This document shows positions 9,240 to 17,351 of a DNA stretch of 64,000 nucleotides, one piece after another; the stretch's first letter is position 1, and every line of letters begins with the position of its first letter. Source of the DNA: an uncultured Pseudomonadales bacterium (GTDB taxonomy: Bacteria; Pseudomonadota; Gammaproteobacteria; Pseudomonadales; Azotimanducaceae); the NCBI GenBank assembly GCA_951813515.1, contig OX638346.1, positions 1,729,617 to 1,793,616 on the forward strand. The letters are read 5' to 3'. The translations under genes were made by a program, and so were the position numbers. The notes beneath the pieces were generated by a model. The model did no database searches and was not told the DNA's origin. It saw nothing but the letters and a program-made list of their open reading frames with translations.

Positions 9240-9878
9240 ATGAGGACGAGAGAACATCAGGCCACCGCCTCTCGGGCGGTGCAGGGGATTCCGGGCACGG
9301 CCACGGCCGGAGGGACGGACGGAGTCGTCGAACCGGCTTCGATCCTGAGGCGCGTGCTGGCTCGCGGTGACGATGAGGGACCGGCCGGCGGCGCCCTTCG
9401 GGAGATGAGCGTGTCGGTCTGGACGGGCACAACGGGAGTGCTTTCCGACGGGTGCACGGCGCGCCTCGGCGCATCGTGCCTGTTGCGCCCGTCGCCCGGC
9501 GATCGCGTCCTGATCTGGTCGGGCGACGATCGCCGGAACTGGGTTCTCAGCGTGCTCCTGCGGACGGCGGATGACGCGACGGCACTCCTCGCCACGCCTG
9601 GCCCGCTCGCAATCGAGGCACCCCGCGTCGGGATATCCGCGGGCGCGGTGCACATCGTCTCCGAGGACTTCCTTACCAGTACTCGCAACCGGCACGCGGT
9701 GGAGGAGACGCGCACCGAGACCGCCCGGGTACGAGTGGCCCGCATCGGTACGGACATCCGGAGGGTGAACACCGCCGACGACGCAATCGAGGGGACGTTT
9801 CTGCAACGTGCCGGGACCTGGATCTCCAATACGGCACGCGAGGCGCGTCTGCGAGCCCGCACCTTCCTGTTCGACTAG
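9240..9878 (+). CDS. DUF3540 domain protein
   Basis: 212 residues from ATG 9240. Residues about 55-115 carry the family's core: SDGCTARLGASCLLRPSPGDRVLIWSGDDRRNWVLSV, a stretch in which a Cys-Leu pair is followed by a P.xGDxVL strand and a W-V-L strand. The remainder is beta-rich with regular hydrophobic spacing and ends in a basic helix. DUF3540 genes are known companions of DUF2169, pentapeptide and DUF4150/PAAR genes in type VI accessory clusters, which matches the divergent minus-strand operon. Biochemical role unknown. A longer reading from 9018 is unlikely because its extra N-terminus covers the palindrome region. Confidence 0.72.
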   Translation: MRTREHQATASRAVQGIPGTATAGGTDGVVEPASILRRVLARGDDEGPAGGALREMSVSVWTGTTGVLSDGCTARLGASCLLRPSPGDRVLIWSGDDRRNWVLSVLLRTADDATALLATPGPLAIEAPRVGISAGAVHIVSEDFLTSTRNRHAVEETRTETARVRVARIGTDIRRVNTADDAIEGTFLQRAGTWISNTAREARLRARTFLFD

Positions 9879-9897
9879 TGTTCCGTCACGCCCATCT

Positions 9898-9944
9898 ATG
9901 CGAGTGCCCCACAGCCGGCACCTTCGGCTCCGCCTGTGGGGCGT
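9898..9944. repeat. Fragment of the dispersed palindromic repeat
   Basis: About 47 bp directly after the DUF3540 stop, starting ATGCGAGTGCCCC and containing the inverted pair GCCCCACAG ... CTGTGGGGC. It matches one end of the full repeats at 36943-37055 and 40025-40249. The hairpin could also slow or end transcription, but it lacks the T-run of an intrinsic terminator. Confidence 0.55.
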
Positions 9945-10041
9945 TTCCACCCCGAAGAGCCAACCGCCTCGCTGCGCCTCATCGCGAATCTGCCGGACTC
10001 GTCGGGTGGAGGGACGTGGCCGGGCCCGGGAGTCGACTCCG

Positions 10042-11505
10042 GTGCTGATCGACAAGACCCTGGCGGACGCCTGTCGCGCGCGAGCCGCATGCGCCCCCGG
10101 GACCGATGTCCTGCTCGATGCGTGGTCCGAAGCGACGCCGGACCGCCGTGCCGCGATGGCCGTCGCCAAGGGTGACCTGCAGCTTGCAGGCGCCTGCGGT
10201 GGGGAAGGCTGGAAGCAGCTCGCCGAGGGGGACGTGGTCGGTGCGCTCCGCGTGGCTCGCGGCGAGCGCTGCGGAAGTGCGGCCATGCGTTTGCTCGAAG
10301 CCGAGGCGTTGCTGGCGGCGGGAGCGATCAGGGCCGGACTCGAGCGCCTCGATGCGCTGCACCACGAGGGCGAGCCGGCCGCGTGCCTCGCCCTCGCGCG
10401 TCGGCGGCACACGCTAGGAGACCATGCCGGGGCGGAGCGGGCGGCGACAGCGTTGCCCATGCACGTCCAGACCGCATTGATCGGTGCGCGGGCGGCGCTG
10501 ATCAACGGCCGGGCAGCGTCGGCGTTTCGCTTCATCGAGCCCTTCCTCGGCGGCATGGTGCCTCTTCCGGAGCCGTCCGTGGCCGGTGCGGTGGCGGTGG
10601 TTGCGGCGTCGATCCTGGCGCGGCGCGGACAGCTCGCGGAGTTGGAGCGCTTCGCGCGCGGCCTGCTCGACGCCTACGACATGCACGAAGACATGATGCC
10701 GGCGGCGGCTCGCGTCGCCTGGACCGCGGGACTATCGGCCCAGGCCTGGGATCGCTTCGGGGTCGAGGACAACCCATGGATGGCGGCGGCCCGTCTGGAG
10801 CTGGCCGTTCTCGCCGGAGACGCGGCCCTGGCGTCGCGGCTCATGCAGCGCGCCGGACCACTCGGCGCACCGGCTGCCGCGGCACTCCGTCTCCTGCGTG
10901 GCGTCACCAGGGAAGACGTGCCGGACGACGAATCGAATACGGTCTTTCGCGAAGGGGTCACGGTGCATGTCTGGCGAACCCATCCCCACCGTTGGCGGCC
11001 CTGGATCGAGGCCGCCCGGCAGACGCCGGCGGACGTCGCGGTCTTCGACCTCGCCGGGAACGCACTACCCGATCGCCGGACGGTTCCCCAAGTGGTGCTG
11101 GACGATGGCGCGTTGATCGACCTGCTGCCACCGATTCGCGTGCCCGTGCAGTGCGGCGGCACCGGTCTGTGGATCTCGCCCCTGCTGTGTCGTGGTTTCG
11201 GTTTCGGTCACGACTGGCCGGAAGAAGAGACCCGGATGCTCGAGACGTCCACGCGCCTCGCAGCCCGCCGCAAGGACGCGGCAGTGTGGGTTCTCGGGGC
11301 GGACGAAGCGCTCGCGAATGCGCATCTGGGTCGCCCCATCGTCGCGGTGGCGCCACCGGGCGACCCGTTCTGGGCGGGACTGCTGCCGGAGCGGGTGTGG
11401 CCCGGTCTGCGGGTCGTGCGCGCCGATGCGTGTTCGGGCTGGAGCGGCGCCGGAGCGCGGGTCGCCGAGGCCGCGCGGTCGCTCTCGGCGCTGACGGGTT
11501 CCTGA
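10042..11505 (+). CDS. Helical-repeat protein of unknown function in the spike locus
   Basis: 487 residues from GTG 10042, chosen over upstream in-frame codons because GGGAG precedes it at a usable distance and the longer reading passes through the palindromic repeat fragment at 9898. Residues 1 to about 330 are Ala/Arg/Leu-rich helical hairpins with repeat-like spacing (AALINGRAASAFRFIEPFLGG, ELERFARGLLDAYD), consistent with a TPR- or alpha-solenoid-type scaffold. Residues about 345-487 form a distinct mixed alpha/beta domain (VTVHVWRTHPHRWRPWIEAAR, GRPIVAVAPPGDPFW). No known family was recognised. The stop is two bases before the next pentapeptide gene, so the two are probably co-transcribed with the DUF3540 gene. 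Confidence 0.6.
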   Translation: MLIDKTLADACRARAACAPGTDVLLDAWSEATPDRRAAMAVAKGDLQLAGACGGEGWKQLAEGDVVGALRVARGERCGSAAMRLLEAEALLAAGAIRAGLERLDALHHEGEPAACLALARRRHTLGDHAGAERAATALPMHVQTALIGARAALINGRAASAFRFIEPFLGGMVPLPEPSVAGAVAVVAASILARRGQLAELERFARGLLDAYDMHEDMMPAAARVAWTAGLSAQAWDRFGVEDNPWMAAARLELAVLAGDAALASRLMQRAGPLGAPAAAALRLLRGVTREDVPDDESNTVFREGVTVHVWRTHPHRWRPWIEAARQTPADVAVFDLAGNALPDRRTVPQVVLDDGALIDLLPPIRVPVQCGGTGLWISPLLCRGFGFGHDWPEEETRMLETSTRLAARRKDAAVWVLGADEALANAHLGRPIVAVAPPGDPFWAGLLPERVWPGLRVVRADACSGWSGAGARVAEAARSLSALTGS

Positions 11506-11507
11506 GC

Positions 11508-12563
11508 ATGGCGTTTCGCGATCCGGTCGCCGCCCACCGCAATGCGGGGATTCCGGTGACGGGCGGGACCTGGAGCGATCAGCGAATCCAGGACGACGAT
11601 GTCGCGGGCGTGATCTTTCACGACTGCGTCTTCGAGCGTGTCCGCCTCACGCGCGCGGTGCTCGGGCAGACAATGTTCCTGAACTGCCGCTTCGACGATT
11701 GCGTTTTCGACGATTGCCGCATCGTCGATACCCGCTGGATCGGGTGCACTGGGTCCGGCATGCGGATCTCGGGCGGCGAGCTGTCCCGGGCGTTGCTCTC
11801 GCAGAGTCGCCTGTCCCGCGTGGAGGTGGAGCAGGCCGGCGACCAGTTGGTCCTCGCCGAGAGCGAGCTTGATCGCTTCGCGCTCGGGGGCGCAGGATGC
11901 GAACAGCACGCACTGACCGTTTCAGGCTGCAGGTTCGGGATTTTTGCAGCCGATAGTGCCCATTGGCAGCACGCCAGCGCCGTCGGCATCGACTTCGGAT
12001 CGTGGTCCTTCGACAACGCCCATTTCGAGCAGTGCAGCTTCATCCGCGCGGTCGCGACCGCCGTGGATTTCTCGAAGGTCCGATTCGAGTCCTGCAATCT
12101 GTACCAAAGCGAACTCCGCGAGTGTCGTTTTCTCCGGGCGGAGAAATCGATCTTTGCCCAGTGCGAGCTTGGCGGCGCGGATTTCGCCGGCGCGGCGCTC
12201 GAGGGCGCCCTGTTCGCCAAGTCGAAGGCGGTGGAGGCCTGTTTCGAGCGGGCGTGCCTGGACGGAGCGCTCTTCCCTGGGGCTGTGCTGACCGGCGCCC
12301 GTTTCGCGGGAGCGACGGCAAGAGGGAGTGTGTGGATGGACGCCGATCTGACCGGTGCGAGCCTCGAACGAATGGATGCCTTCCGCTCCACCTTCCGCAA
12401 TGCCGTGCTCGAAGGGGCCAACGTAGACAAAACCCGCTTCGTCGAAGCGGATCTGCACGGTGTCGAAGCAACCCTGGCCGGTGCGGACCTGCGCGGCTCG
12501 CGGGGAACCGTGGCCTGGCGCGCTGAGCGCGAAGCGCGGGCACGCGCCCCGCTCGAGGGTTGA
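11508..12563 (+). CDS. Pentapeptide repeat protein
   Basis: 351 residues from ATG 11508, starting two bases after the preceding stop. Most of the sequence follows the five-residue right-handed quadrilateral beta-helix pattern, with central F/L/C and preceding A/C positions (HDCVFERVRLTRAVLGQTMFLNCRFDDCVFDDC; GADFAGAALEGALFAK; GANVDKTRFVEADLHG). Two less regular stretches, about residues 75-150, interrupt the helix. The protein resembles the pentapeptide half of the DUF2169 protein at 1-2273, suggesting the two derive from one fused ancestor or serve the same structure. Paired DUF2169/pentapeptide/DUF3540 sets occur with type VI spike genes; the exact role is unknown. Confidence 0.78.
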   Translation: MAFRDPVAAHRNAGIPVTGGTWSDQRIQDDDVAGVIFHDCVFERVRLTRAVLGQTMFLNCRFDDCVFDDCRIVDTRWIGCTGSGMRISGGELSRALLSQSRLSRVEVEQAGDQLVLAESELDRFALGGAGCEQHALTVSGCRFGIFAADSAHWQHASAVGIDFGSWSFDNAHFEQCSFIRAVATAVDFSKVRFESCNLYQSELRECRFLRAEKSIFAQCELGGADFAGAALEGALFAKSKAVEACFERACLDGALFPGAVLTGARFAGATARGSVWMDADLTGASLERMDAFRSTFRNAVLEGANVDKTRFVEADLHGVEATLAGADLRGSRGTVAWRAEREARARAPLEG

Positions 12564-12693
12564 GCGGCGGCCCCCGGATTCGGCAAGACTCGGGTCGAGG
12601 TTGTCCTGTTTCGTGCAGATGGCCGCAATGGGTGTTGCGATTGCTGGTGCAGCCCACCACACTTAGGCGCGAACGACCGGATTTGGGGGAAAC

Positions 12694-14247
12694 ATGGCAA
12701 TCGTCGAGACGGTACACGGCAAGGTAGAGGGCGCGAACAACAGCGGTATCCACAGCTTCAGGGGCATCCCCTTTGCGGCGTCTCCGGCGGGAGAGCAGCG
12801 TTGGCTCCCCCCGGAACCGCCGGCGCCCTGGCCGGGCGTGCGCGCGGCAAACGGCGACTGGGGCAAGCAGGCGTGGCAGCGGGTGGCCGACAACCCCGAT
12901 AGCCCGCTGTCGTTCGTGTTCAACGCGCGCAACGCCGCCTACCGCGACGAAGACTGCCTGCAACTGAACGTCTGGACGCCGGGCCTCGACGACGCCAAAC
13001 GGCCCGTGATGGTGTGGATCCACGGCGGCGGTTTCTCGGGCGGCACCGGGGGCACGCCGGTCTATGACGGCGAGATCATGTCGCGGCGCTGCGACGTGGT
13101 GGTGGTCACGATCAACTATCGGCTTGGCGGACTGGGGTTTCTCAACCTGAACGAGGTGACGGGCGGGAGCATTCGGGCGACCGGAAACGAGGGGTTGCTC
13201 GACCAGGCCGCGGCCCTCGAATGGGTGCGCGACAACATAGCCGAGTTCGGCGGAGACCCGGGATGCGTCACCATCTTCGGCGAGTCGGCCGGCGCGATGA
13301 GTGTCGCGGGGCTGCTCGCGCTCGCACCTGCGAAGGGACTGTTCCATCGCGGAATCGCCATCAGTGGCGCGGCAAGCACGGCGAACTCGCTCGAACGCGC
13401 GGTGGAAATCTCCGAGGGCGTGCTGGAGGAGCTCGACCTGTCCGGGAACGATGTCGACAAGCTGATGGCGCTTCACCCCGAGGCGATCGTTGAAGCCACT
13501 GCCCGGTACAGCGCCCGGGGCCACGGCATGTGCTACCAGCCGACCATCGATGGCACCCAGATCGAGGCAATGCCGCTCGATGCGGTCAAGCAGGGCGCCG
13601 CGGACGGCGTTTCGCTCCTGGTCGGCACGCAGCGGGACGAGTGGCGCGGCTTCACCGTGATGAATCCGAGAATGTCGAAACTCGACGAAAACGGGTTGAC
13701 CGCCGAGATCGCGAAGAACGTCGAGAATCCGCGGGCCATCATCGATGGATATCGCGAGATCCGTGCCCGCCGCGGCGTTCCCACTGACCCGGTTACGCTC
13801 TATTGGACCATCGAGACCGACCGGAAGATGCGCATCCCCGCGATCAACCTGCTGGAGGCGATGGCAGCGCGCGGTCAGCCTGCATACCACTACATCTTCG
13901 CGGGGGAGTCGCCCTGGGAGGGAGGCATTCTCGGTGCGCCCCACGCGATCATCATCGGCTTCGTGTTCGGGACGCATGCGTTCAGCGAAGGAAGCGCCAG
14001 GTATTTCGGGAAAGGCGAAGCTACGGATGCCCTCTCGGGGCACCTGCAGGATGCATTCTGCGCCCTTGGCAGAAACGGCAGTCCGCGCACCGATGCGCTT
14101 CCCGATTGGGCGGCCTACGACACCGAGACCCGGTCTACCGGCTTTTTCGGCACGCCGGCGAAGGTCGTGAATGCGCCGTACGACGAGGAACGTGCCCTTT
14201 GGACCGATATGGAGGTGAGCCTGCCCTTCGGGCCGGAAAGGTGGTGA
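12694..14247 (+). CDS. Type B carboxylesterase/lipase
   Basis: 517 residues, normal length for the family. The oxyanion-hole motif HGGGF is at residues 110-114 and the nucleophile elbow FGESAGAMS places the catalytic Ser at 198. The histidine is probably in GAPHA (about residue 427). The start MAIVETVHGKVEG aligns with the usual N-terminus of cytoplasmic type B esterases, and no signal peptide is seen. It hydrolyses carboxylic esters; the substrate cannot be told. It stands alone after a 130-bp gap from the spike locus. Confidence 0.88.
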   Translation: MAIVETVHGKVEGANNSGIHSFRGIPFAASPAGEQRWLPPEPPAPWPGVRAANGDWGKQAWQRVADNPDSPLSFVFNARNAAYRDEDCLQLNVWTPGLDDAKRPVMVWIHGGGFSGGTGGTPVYDGEIMSRRCDVVVVTINYRLGGLGFLNLNEVTGGSIRATGNEGLLDQAAALEWVRDNIAEFGGDPGCVTIFGESAGAMSVAGLLALAPAKGLFHRGIAISGAASTANSLERAVEISEGVLEELDLSGNDVDKLMALHPEAIVEATARYSARGHGMCYQPTIDGTQIEAMPLDAVKQGAADGVSLLVGTQRDEWRGFTVMNPRMSKLDENGLTAEIAKNVENPRAIIDGYREIRARRGVPTDPVTLYWTIETDRKMRIPAINLLEAMAARGQPAYHYIFAGESPWEGGILGAPHAIIIGFVFGTHAFSEGSARYFGKGEATDALSGHLQDAFCALGRNGSPRTDALPDWAAYDTETRSTGFFGTPAKVVNAPYDEERALWTDMEVSLPFGPERW

Positions 14248-14307
14248 AACGGAGTCTCGCGTAACGGAGAAAGAACCGTAGCGCCTGTTGATGTGGAAGG
14301 ATCTTCG

Positions 14308-14763
14308 ATGACTCACGCAATAAAACGCTATCACTATACGGAATGTGGGCTACCCGACGTGTGGATTGAGGGTTGGCGCGTCGAGGACGATGCCGGAGAG
14401 GAGACCATCAGAATCCCGAAGGTGAGGAGCTTGCACAGGCTGATTTCCAAGGGCATCGTCACGTCGAGTGGCACTTTGACAGGTCCCGAACTTCGCTACT
14501 TGCGCACGGAAATGGGGCTGACGCAGACTCAACTGGGAGAACTGGTGCACCGCGAGCGCTTGACCGTTTCGCGCTGGGAACGTGGAGAGAGCACTCTGGA
14601 TGGTGCGACCGAGGCGTACATCAGAATCTTGGCCTCCCACAAGCTGGAACTGGAAAGCTGTGACCCTGAAGTCGTAAGCGCCTGGTGTAGATTGACGGTC
14701 GAGAACAAGAAGCCGATCCACATCGATGCAACGGACCCCGACAACTATCGGCTCGTTGCTTGA
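14308..14763 (+). CDS. MqsA/HigA-like HTH antitoxin-type protein
   Basis: 151 residues from ATG 14308 (GGAAGG seven bases upstream). Residues about 55-95 form an XRE-type helix-turn-helix very like the C-terminal half of YgiT/MqsA antitoxins: TGPELRYLRTEMGLTQTQLGELVHRERLTVSRWERGE. The N-terminal part lacks the paired CxxC zinc ligands of MqsA (only one Cys, in YTECGLPDVW). No toxin-sized gene lies on either side, so it is an orphan by position. It could be a stand-alone transcription factor or a remnant antitoxin. Confidence 0.68.
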   Translation: MTHAIKRYHYTECGLPDVWIEGWRVEDDAGEETIRIPKVRSLHRLISKGIVTSSGTLTGPELRYLRTEMGLTQTQLGELVHRERLTVSRWERGESTLDGATEAYIRILASHKLELESCDPEVVSAWCRLTVENKKPIHIDATDPDNYRLVA

Positions 14764-14922
14764 GAACTGGTGAAGACGCGATGTTTGCCGTCTTCCTGGC
14801 CAGCGACGAATGCGGCTTCCTGGTTGGACAGACGTTCCCGTTTGCGGGAGGCTGGGTCCAGAGGTGAAGCTCAGGACGACCCGCGCTCCGAGTAACGGAA
14901 CGCGGGCCCGAGATAAGTGCCG

Positions 14923-15243
14923 TCAGTCGCCGGGCACCCGGTAGGGAACACCCTTTGCGGCCGCTTCGTCGACGGTTTCCGGGGTCACGAGTGCGGTCAC
15001 CCGAACGCTGAGAACGCCGGCGGCGCCGATGTTCAGGGAAACGGCGGTGGCCGTCGCTTCGTCGGGGAGATCGGCGATGATGTAGAGATCGGTATCGCCG
15101 AAGGCGTAGTAGAACGCCTCCACGCTGCCGCCGACTCCTTCGATCGTCTGGGTCAACGCTTCCCGCCGTCGCGTGCCGCCTTCCTTCAGCAAACCGCCGA
15201 GGCCACCCTGCGTATAGTTCGCGTGAAACATGTACTTGCTCAT
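14923..15243 (-). CDS. GYD domain protein
   Basis: 106 residues from ATG 15243 (MSKYMFHANYTQGGLGGLLKEGGTRR). The start is set by the family's typical N-terminus; the open frame continues upstream but would overlap the divergent gene. The GYD pattern is visible: Y(A/T)FGDTDLYIIADLPDEATATAVSLNIGAAG. Members are ferredoxin-fold, ABM-like small proteins of poorly known function, often seen near oxidoreductase genes. It is transcribed away from the kinase-like gene at 15332. Confidence 0.8.
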   Translation of the reverse strand: MSKYMFHANYTQGGLGGLLKEGGTRRREALTQTIEGVGGSVEAFYYAFGDTDLYIIADLPDEATATAVSLNIGAAGVLSVRVTALVTPETVDEAAAKGVPYRVPGD

Positions 15244-15331
15244 CGGCTTCCCTTTGCTGGTTGAGACCCTTGATGATTGGACTATTGGTGGCTCTAATGC
15301 AAGCGTTCGTCCGTCCACTGGGGCCACATTC

Positions 15332-16132
15332 GTGCTGGCAGAGCCGCCGTCACCAGACATTGAGCCGCCGGAGTTCCTGGCAGCGGTCGGAGATATATTC
15401 GCCTGCTTCGATCGGCAGGACTCCGGCAATGTCTCGTTCGGTGTCGCCGGAGGCCGCGACCGGTACTTCGTCAAGACCGCCGGCCCGTCGTCGTCAGCCG
15501 GGCTTCCCCCCCGGCATGGGGACCGCGTGGCGCTTCTCGACAATGCCGAACGGCTGGCGCGTAGCGTGTCGCACTCGGTGCTTACGGTGTTCGAAGGTTC
15601 ACTGCCCTCGGCGTGGGGACCGATGCTGGTATACCGCTGGGCCGATGGTGAGCACCTCCACGCTCAGCGCGAATGCAGGGATGATCCGGACACTGCCTGG
15701 CAGCGCTTCCTCGCGCTCCCGCGCGCGCACCGGTTGGAAGCCGTCCACCGGATCGTCGACCTGCACGTGGCGCTTTCTGAGCGCGGCTGGGTCACCGGTG
15801 ATTTCTATGATGGATGCCTGATCTACGACTTCGCCACCGGTGTGCTCCGCGTCTTCGACCTCGATAGCTACCGCCTCGGGCCTTACCCGAATACGATGGG
15901 CCGCATGTTCGGCTCAACGCGCTTTATGGCCCCGGAGGAGTTCGAGAAGGGCCGGACCATCGATGAGCGCACGACCGTATTCGCCATGGGAAGGACCATC
16001 GGAATTTTCCTCGGTGATATTGCGGCGCTCAAGCAGGTGACGGACATCGCCTGTGCCGATGACCCGTGCGCCCGCTACGCCACGGTGGCGAAACTCGCTG
16101 TGGCTTTCAGAGGATCCGCGACGGCCCCGTAG
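15332..16132 (+). CDS. Atypical protein-kinase-fold protein
   Basis: 266 residues from GTG 15332. The frame stays open back to an ATG at 15230, but that start would overlap the divergent GYD start codon and the added residues look non-coding. Kinase-fold landmarks are modified: DSGNVSFGVAGGRDRYFVKTAG supplies a nucleotide-loop-like stretch with Lys, GWVTGDFYDGCLIYDF replaces the HRD loop (Asp kept, Lys to Tyr, Asn to Cys), VFDLDSYRLGP replaces DFG, and GSTRFMAPEEF.KG corresponds to the APE segment. These altered motifs look conserved in this bacterial kinase-like group, so it may be an active phosphotransferase rather than a dead one. Substrate unknown. Confidence 0.65.
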   Translation: MLAEPPSPDIEPPEFLAAVGDIFACFDRQDSGNVSFGVAGGRDRYFVKTAGPSSSAGLPPRHGDRVALLDNAERLARSVSHSVLTVFEGSLPSAWGPMLVYRWADGEHLHAQRECRDDPDTAWQRFLALPRAHRLEAVHRIVDLHVALSERGWVTGDFYDGCLIYDFATGVLRVFDLDSYRLGPYPNTMGRMFGSTRFMAPEEFEKGRTIDERTTVFAMGRTIGIFLGDIAALKQVTDIACADDPCARYATVAKLAVAFRGSATAP

Positions 16133-16205
16133 CGGCTTGTGGCTGCGGCCTTAAGGTGCTGATGGGCGTACGGGGTAAGATGGTTTTTTTTGGTCGGCTT
16201 GAACC

Positions 16206-17351
16206 ATGAGCGAGACTGAGAACGAGGCGCCGGGCGTCTACGAGTACTACCGCTCCCTGCGTCAGCAGGCGCCGGTTGTCGAACAGCAAGGCGCCTGGCA
16301 GGTGGCGCGGTACGCGGACGTTCGGCAAGTCCTGCGCGACCACGAGACCTTTTCGTCGGCGGTGGCGCCGCCCGTGCCGAACGCGCCGCCGTCGATGCTG
16401 TTCAGTGATCCGCCGATCCATAACCGCTTGCGCAAGCTTGTCAGCTACGCGTTCAAGCCGAGCCACATCGAAGCGCAGCACGGCCTTGTCAAAGCCCGCT
16501 GTGACGAACTGATGGCGTCCATGCGCCAGCACGAGGAAGTGGACCTGGTCGACGCCTTGGCGGCTCCGCTGCCGGTGACCGTCATCGCGCAGATGCTTGG
16601 CGTTGAAGACGGCAACATGCAGGACTTCAAGCGCTGGTCCGACAAGATCTTCAGCAACATCGGGGAGATCCTGTTTGCCCAGCCGGATGCCTCGGTGCAG
16701 GAGGCGACGGAGGAGATGAATGCATATTTCCTCGACAGGATCGAAAAGCTGCGCCCTGCTCCAGGCAACAACCTGCTTGGCCGCCTGATTCGGACGGAAA
16801 CCGAAGATGGACATCTGTCCGACGAGGAGTTGCTGAGTTTCTGCCGGCTTCTACTCATTGCGGGCAACGAAACGACCACGGGCCTCATAACCGGATGCGT
16901 CCGTGTCTTCGACGAGATGCCGGAAACGTTCGCGGCGCTCAAGGCGAATCACGATCTCATCCCACGCTTCATCGAGGAAACGCTTCGCTTCTACTCCCCG
17001 TTTTCGGCGACGGTCCGCCGTACGACTCGAGCGACGGAGCTTTCCGGGGTCGCCATACCGGAGGGCGTTATTGTCGTGCCCCTCTTCGCGTCCGCCAACC
17101 GCGATGAATCGGTGTTCGATCAGGCCGACGAGTTCGTCATCGACCGAGACCCAAACCCGCACCTGGCGTTCGGATACGGTATCCACAATTGCCTGGGAGC
17201 CCATCTTGCGAGGCTCGAAGGCAGGATCGCCGTGGCCGGTATGGTCGACGCGTTGGATCGAATCGAGATCAGCGAGACTGCGGACCGGGCGCAGTTCGAC
17301 CGGCTCGGAGGTCCGGCAACACTACCCGTAAGGATTGCGCGAGCTTTGTGA
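16206..17351 (+). CDS. Cytochrome P450
   Basis: 381 residues, soluble bacterial class I size. The I-helix oxygen-activation motif AGNETTT is at 219-225, the ExxR pair EETLR at 257-261, and the heme-ligand loop [15 protein letters not shown] at 322-336 with Cys329 as thiolate ligand. It needs an electron donor (ferredoxin/reductase), none of which is encoded nearby. Its stop overlaps the start of the sulfatase gene (TGATG), so the two are translationally coupled and probably act on related compounds. Substrate unknown; camphor- or linalool-type hydroxylases share this general architecture. Confidence 0.93.
   Translation: MSETENEAPGVYEYYRSLRQQAPVVEQQGAWQVARYADVRQVLRDHETFSSAVAPPVPNAPPSMLFSDPPIHNRLRKLVSYAFKPSHIEAQHGLVKARCDELMASMRQHEEVDLVDALAAPLPVTVIAQMLGVEDGNMQDFKRWSDKIFSNIGEILFAQPDASVQEATEEMNAYFLDRIEKLRPAPGNNLLGRLIRTETEDGHLSDEELLSFCRLLLIAGNETTTGLITGCVRVFDEMPETFAALKANHDLIPRFIEETLRFYSPFSATVRRTTRATELSGVAIPEGVIVVPLFASANRDESVFDQADEFVIDRDPNPHLAFGYGIHNCLGAHLARLEGRIAVAGMVDALDRIEISETADRAQFDRLGGPATLPVRIARAL

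Noticed and set aside
9904..9944. Intrinsic terminator after the DUF3540 gene
   Set aside because: The hairpin is part of the dispersed repeat and lacks a T-tract, so it is listed as repeat instead.
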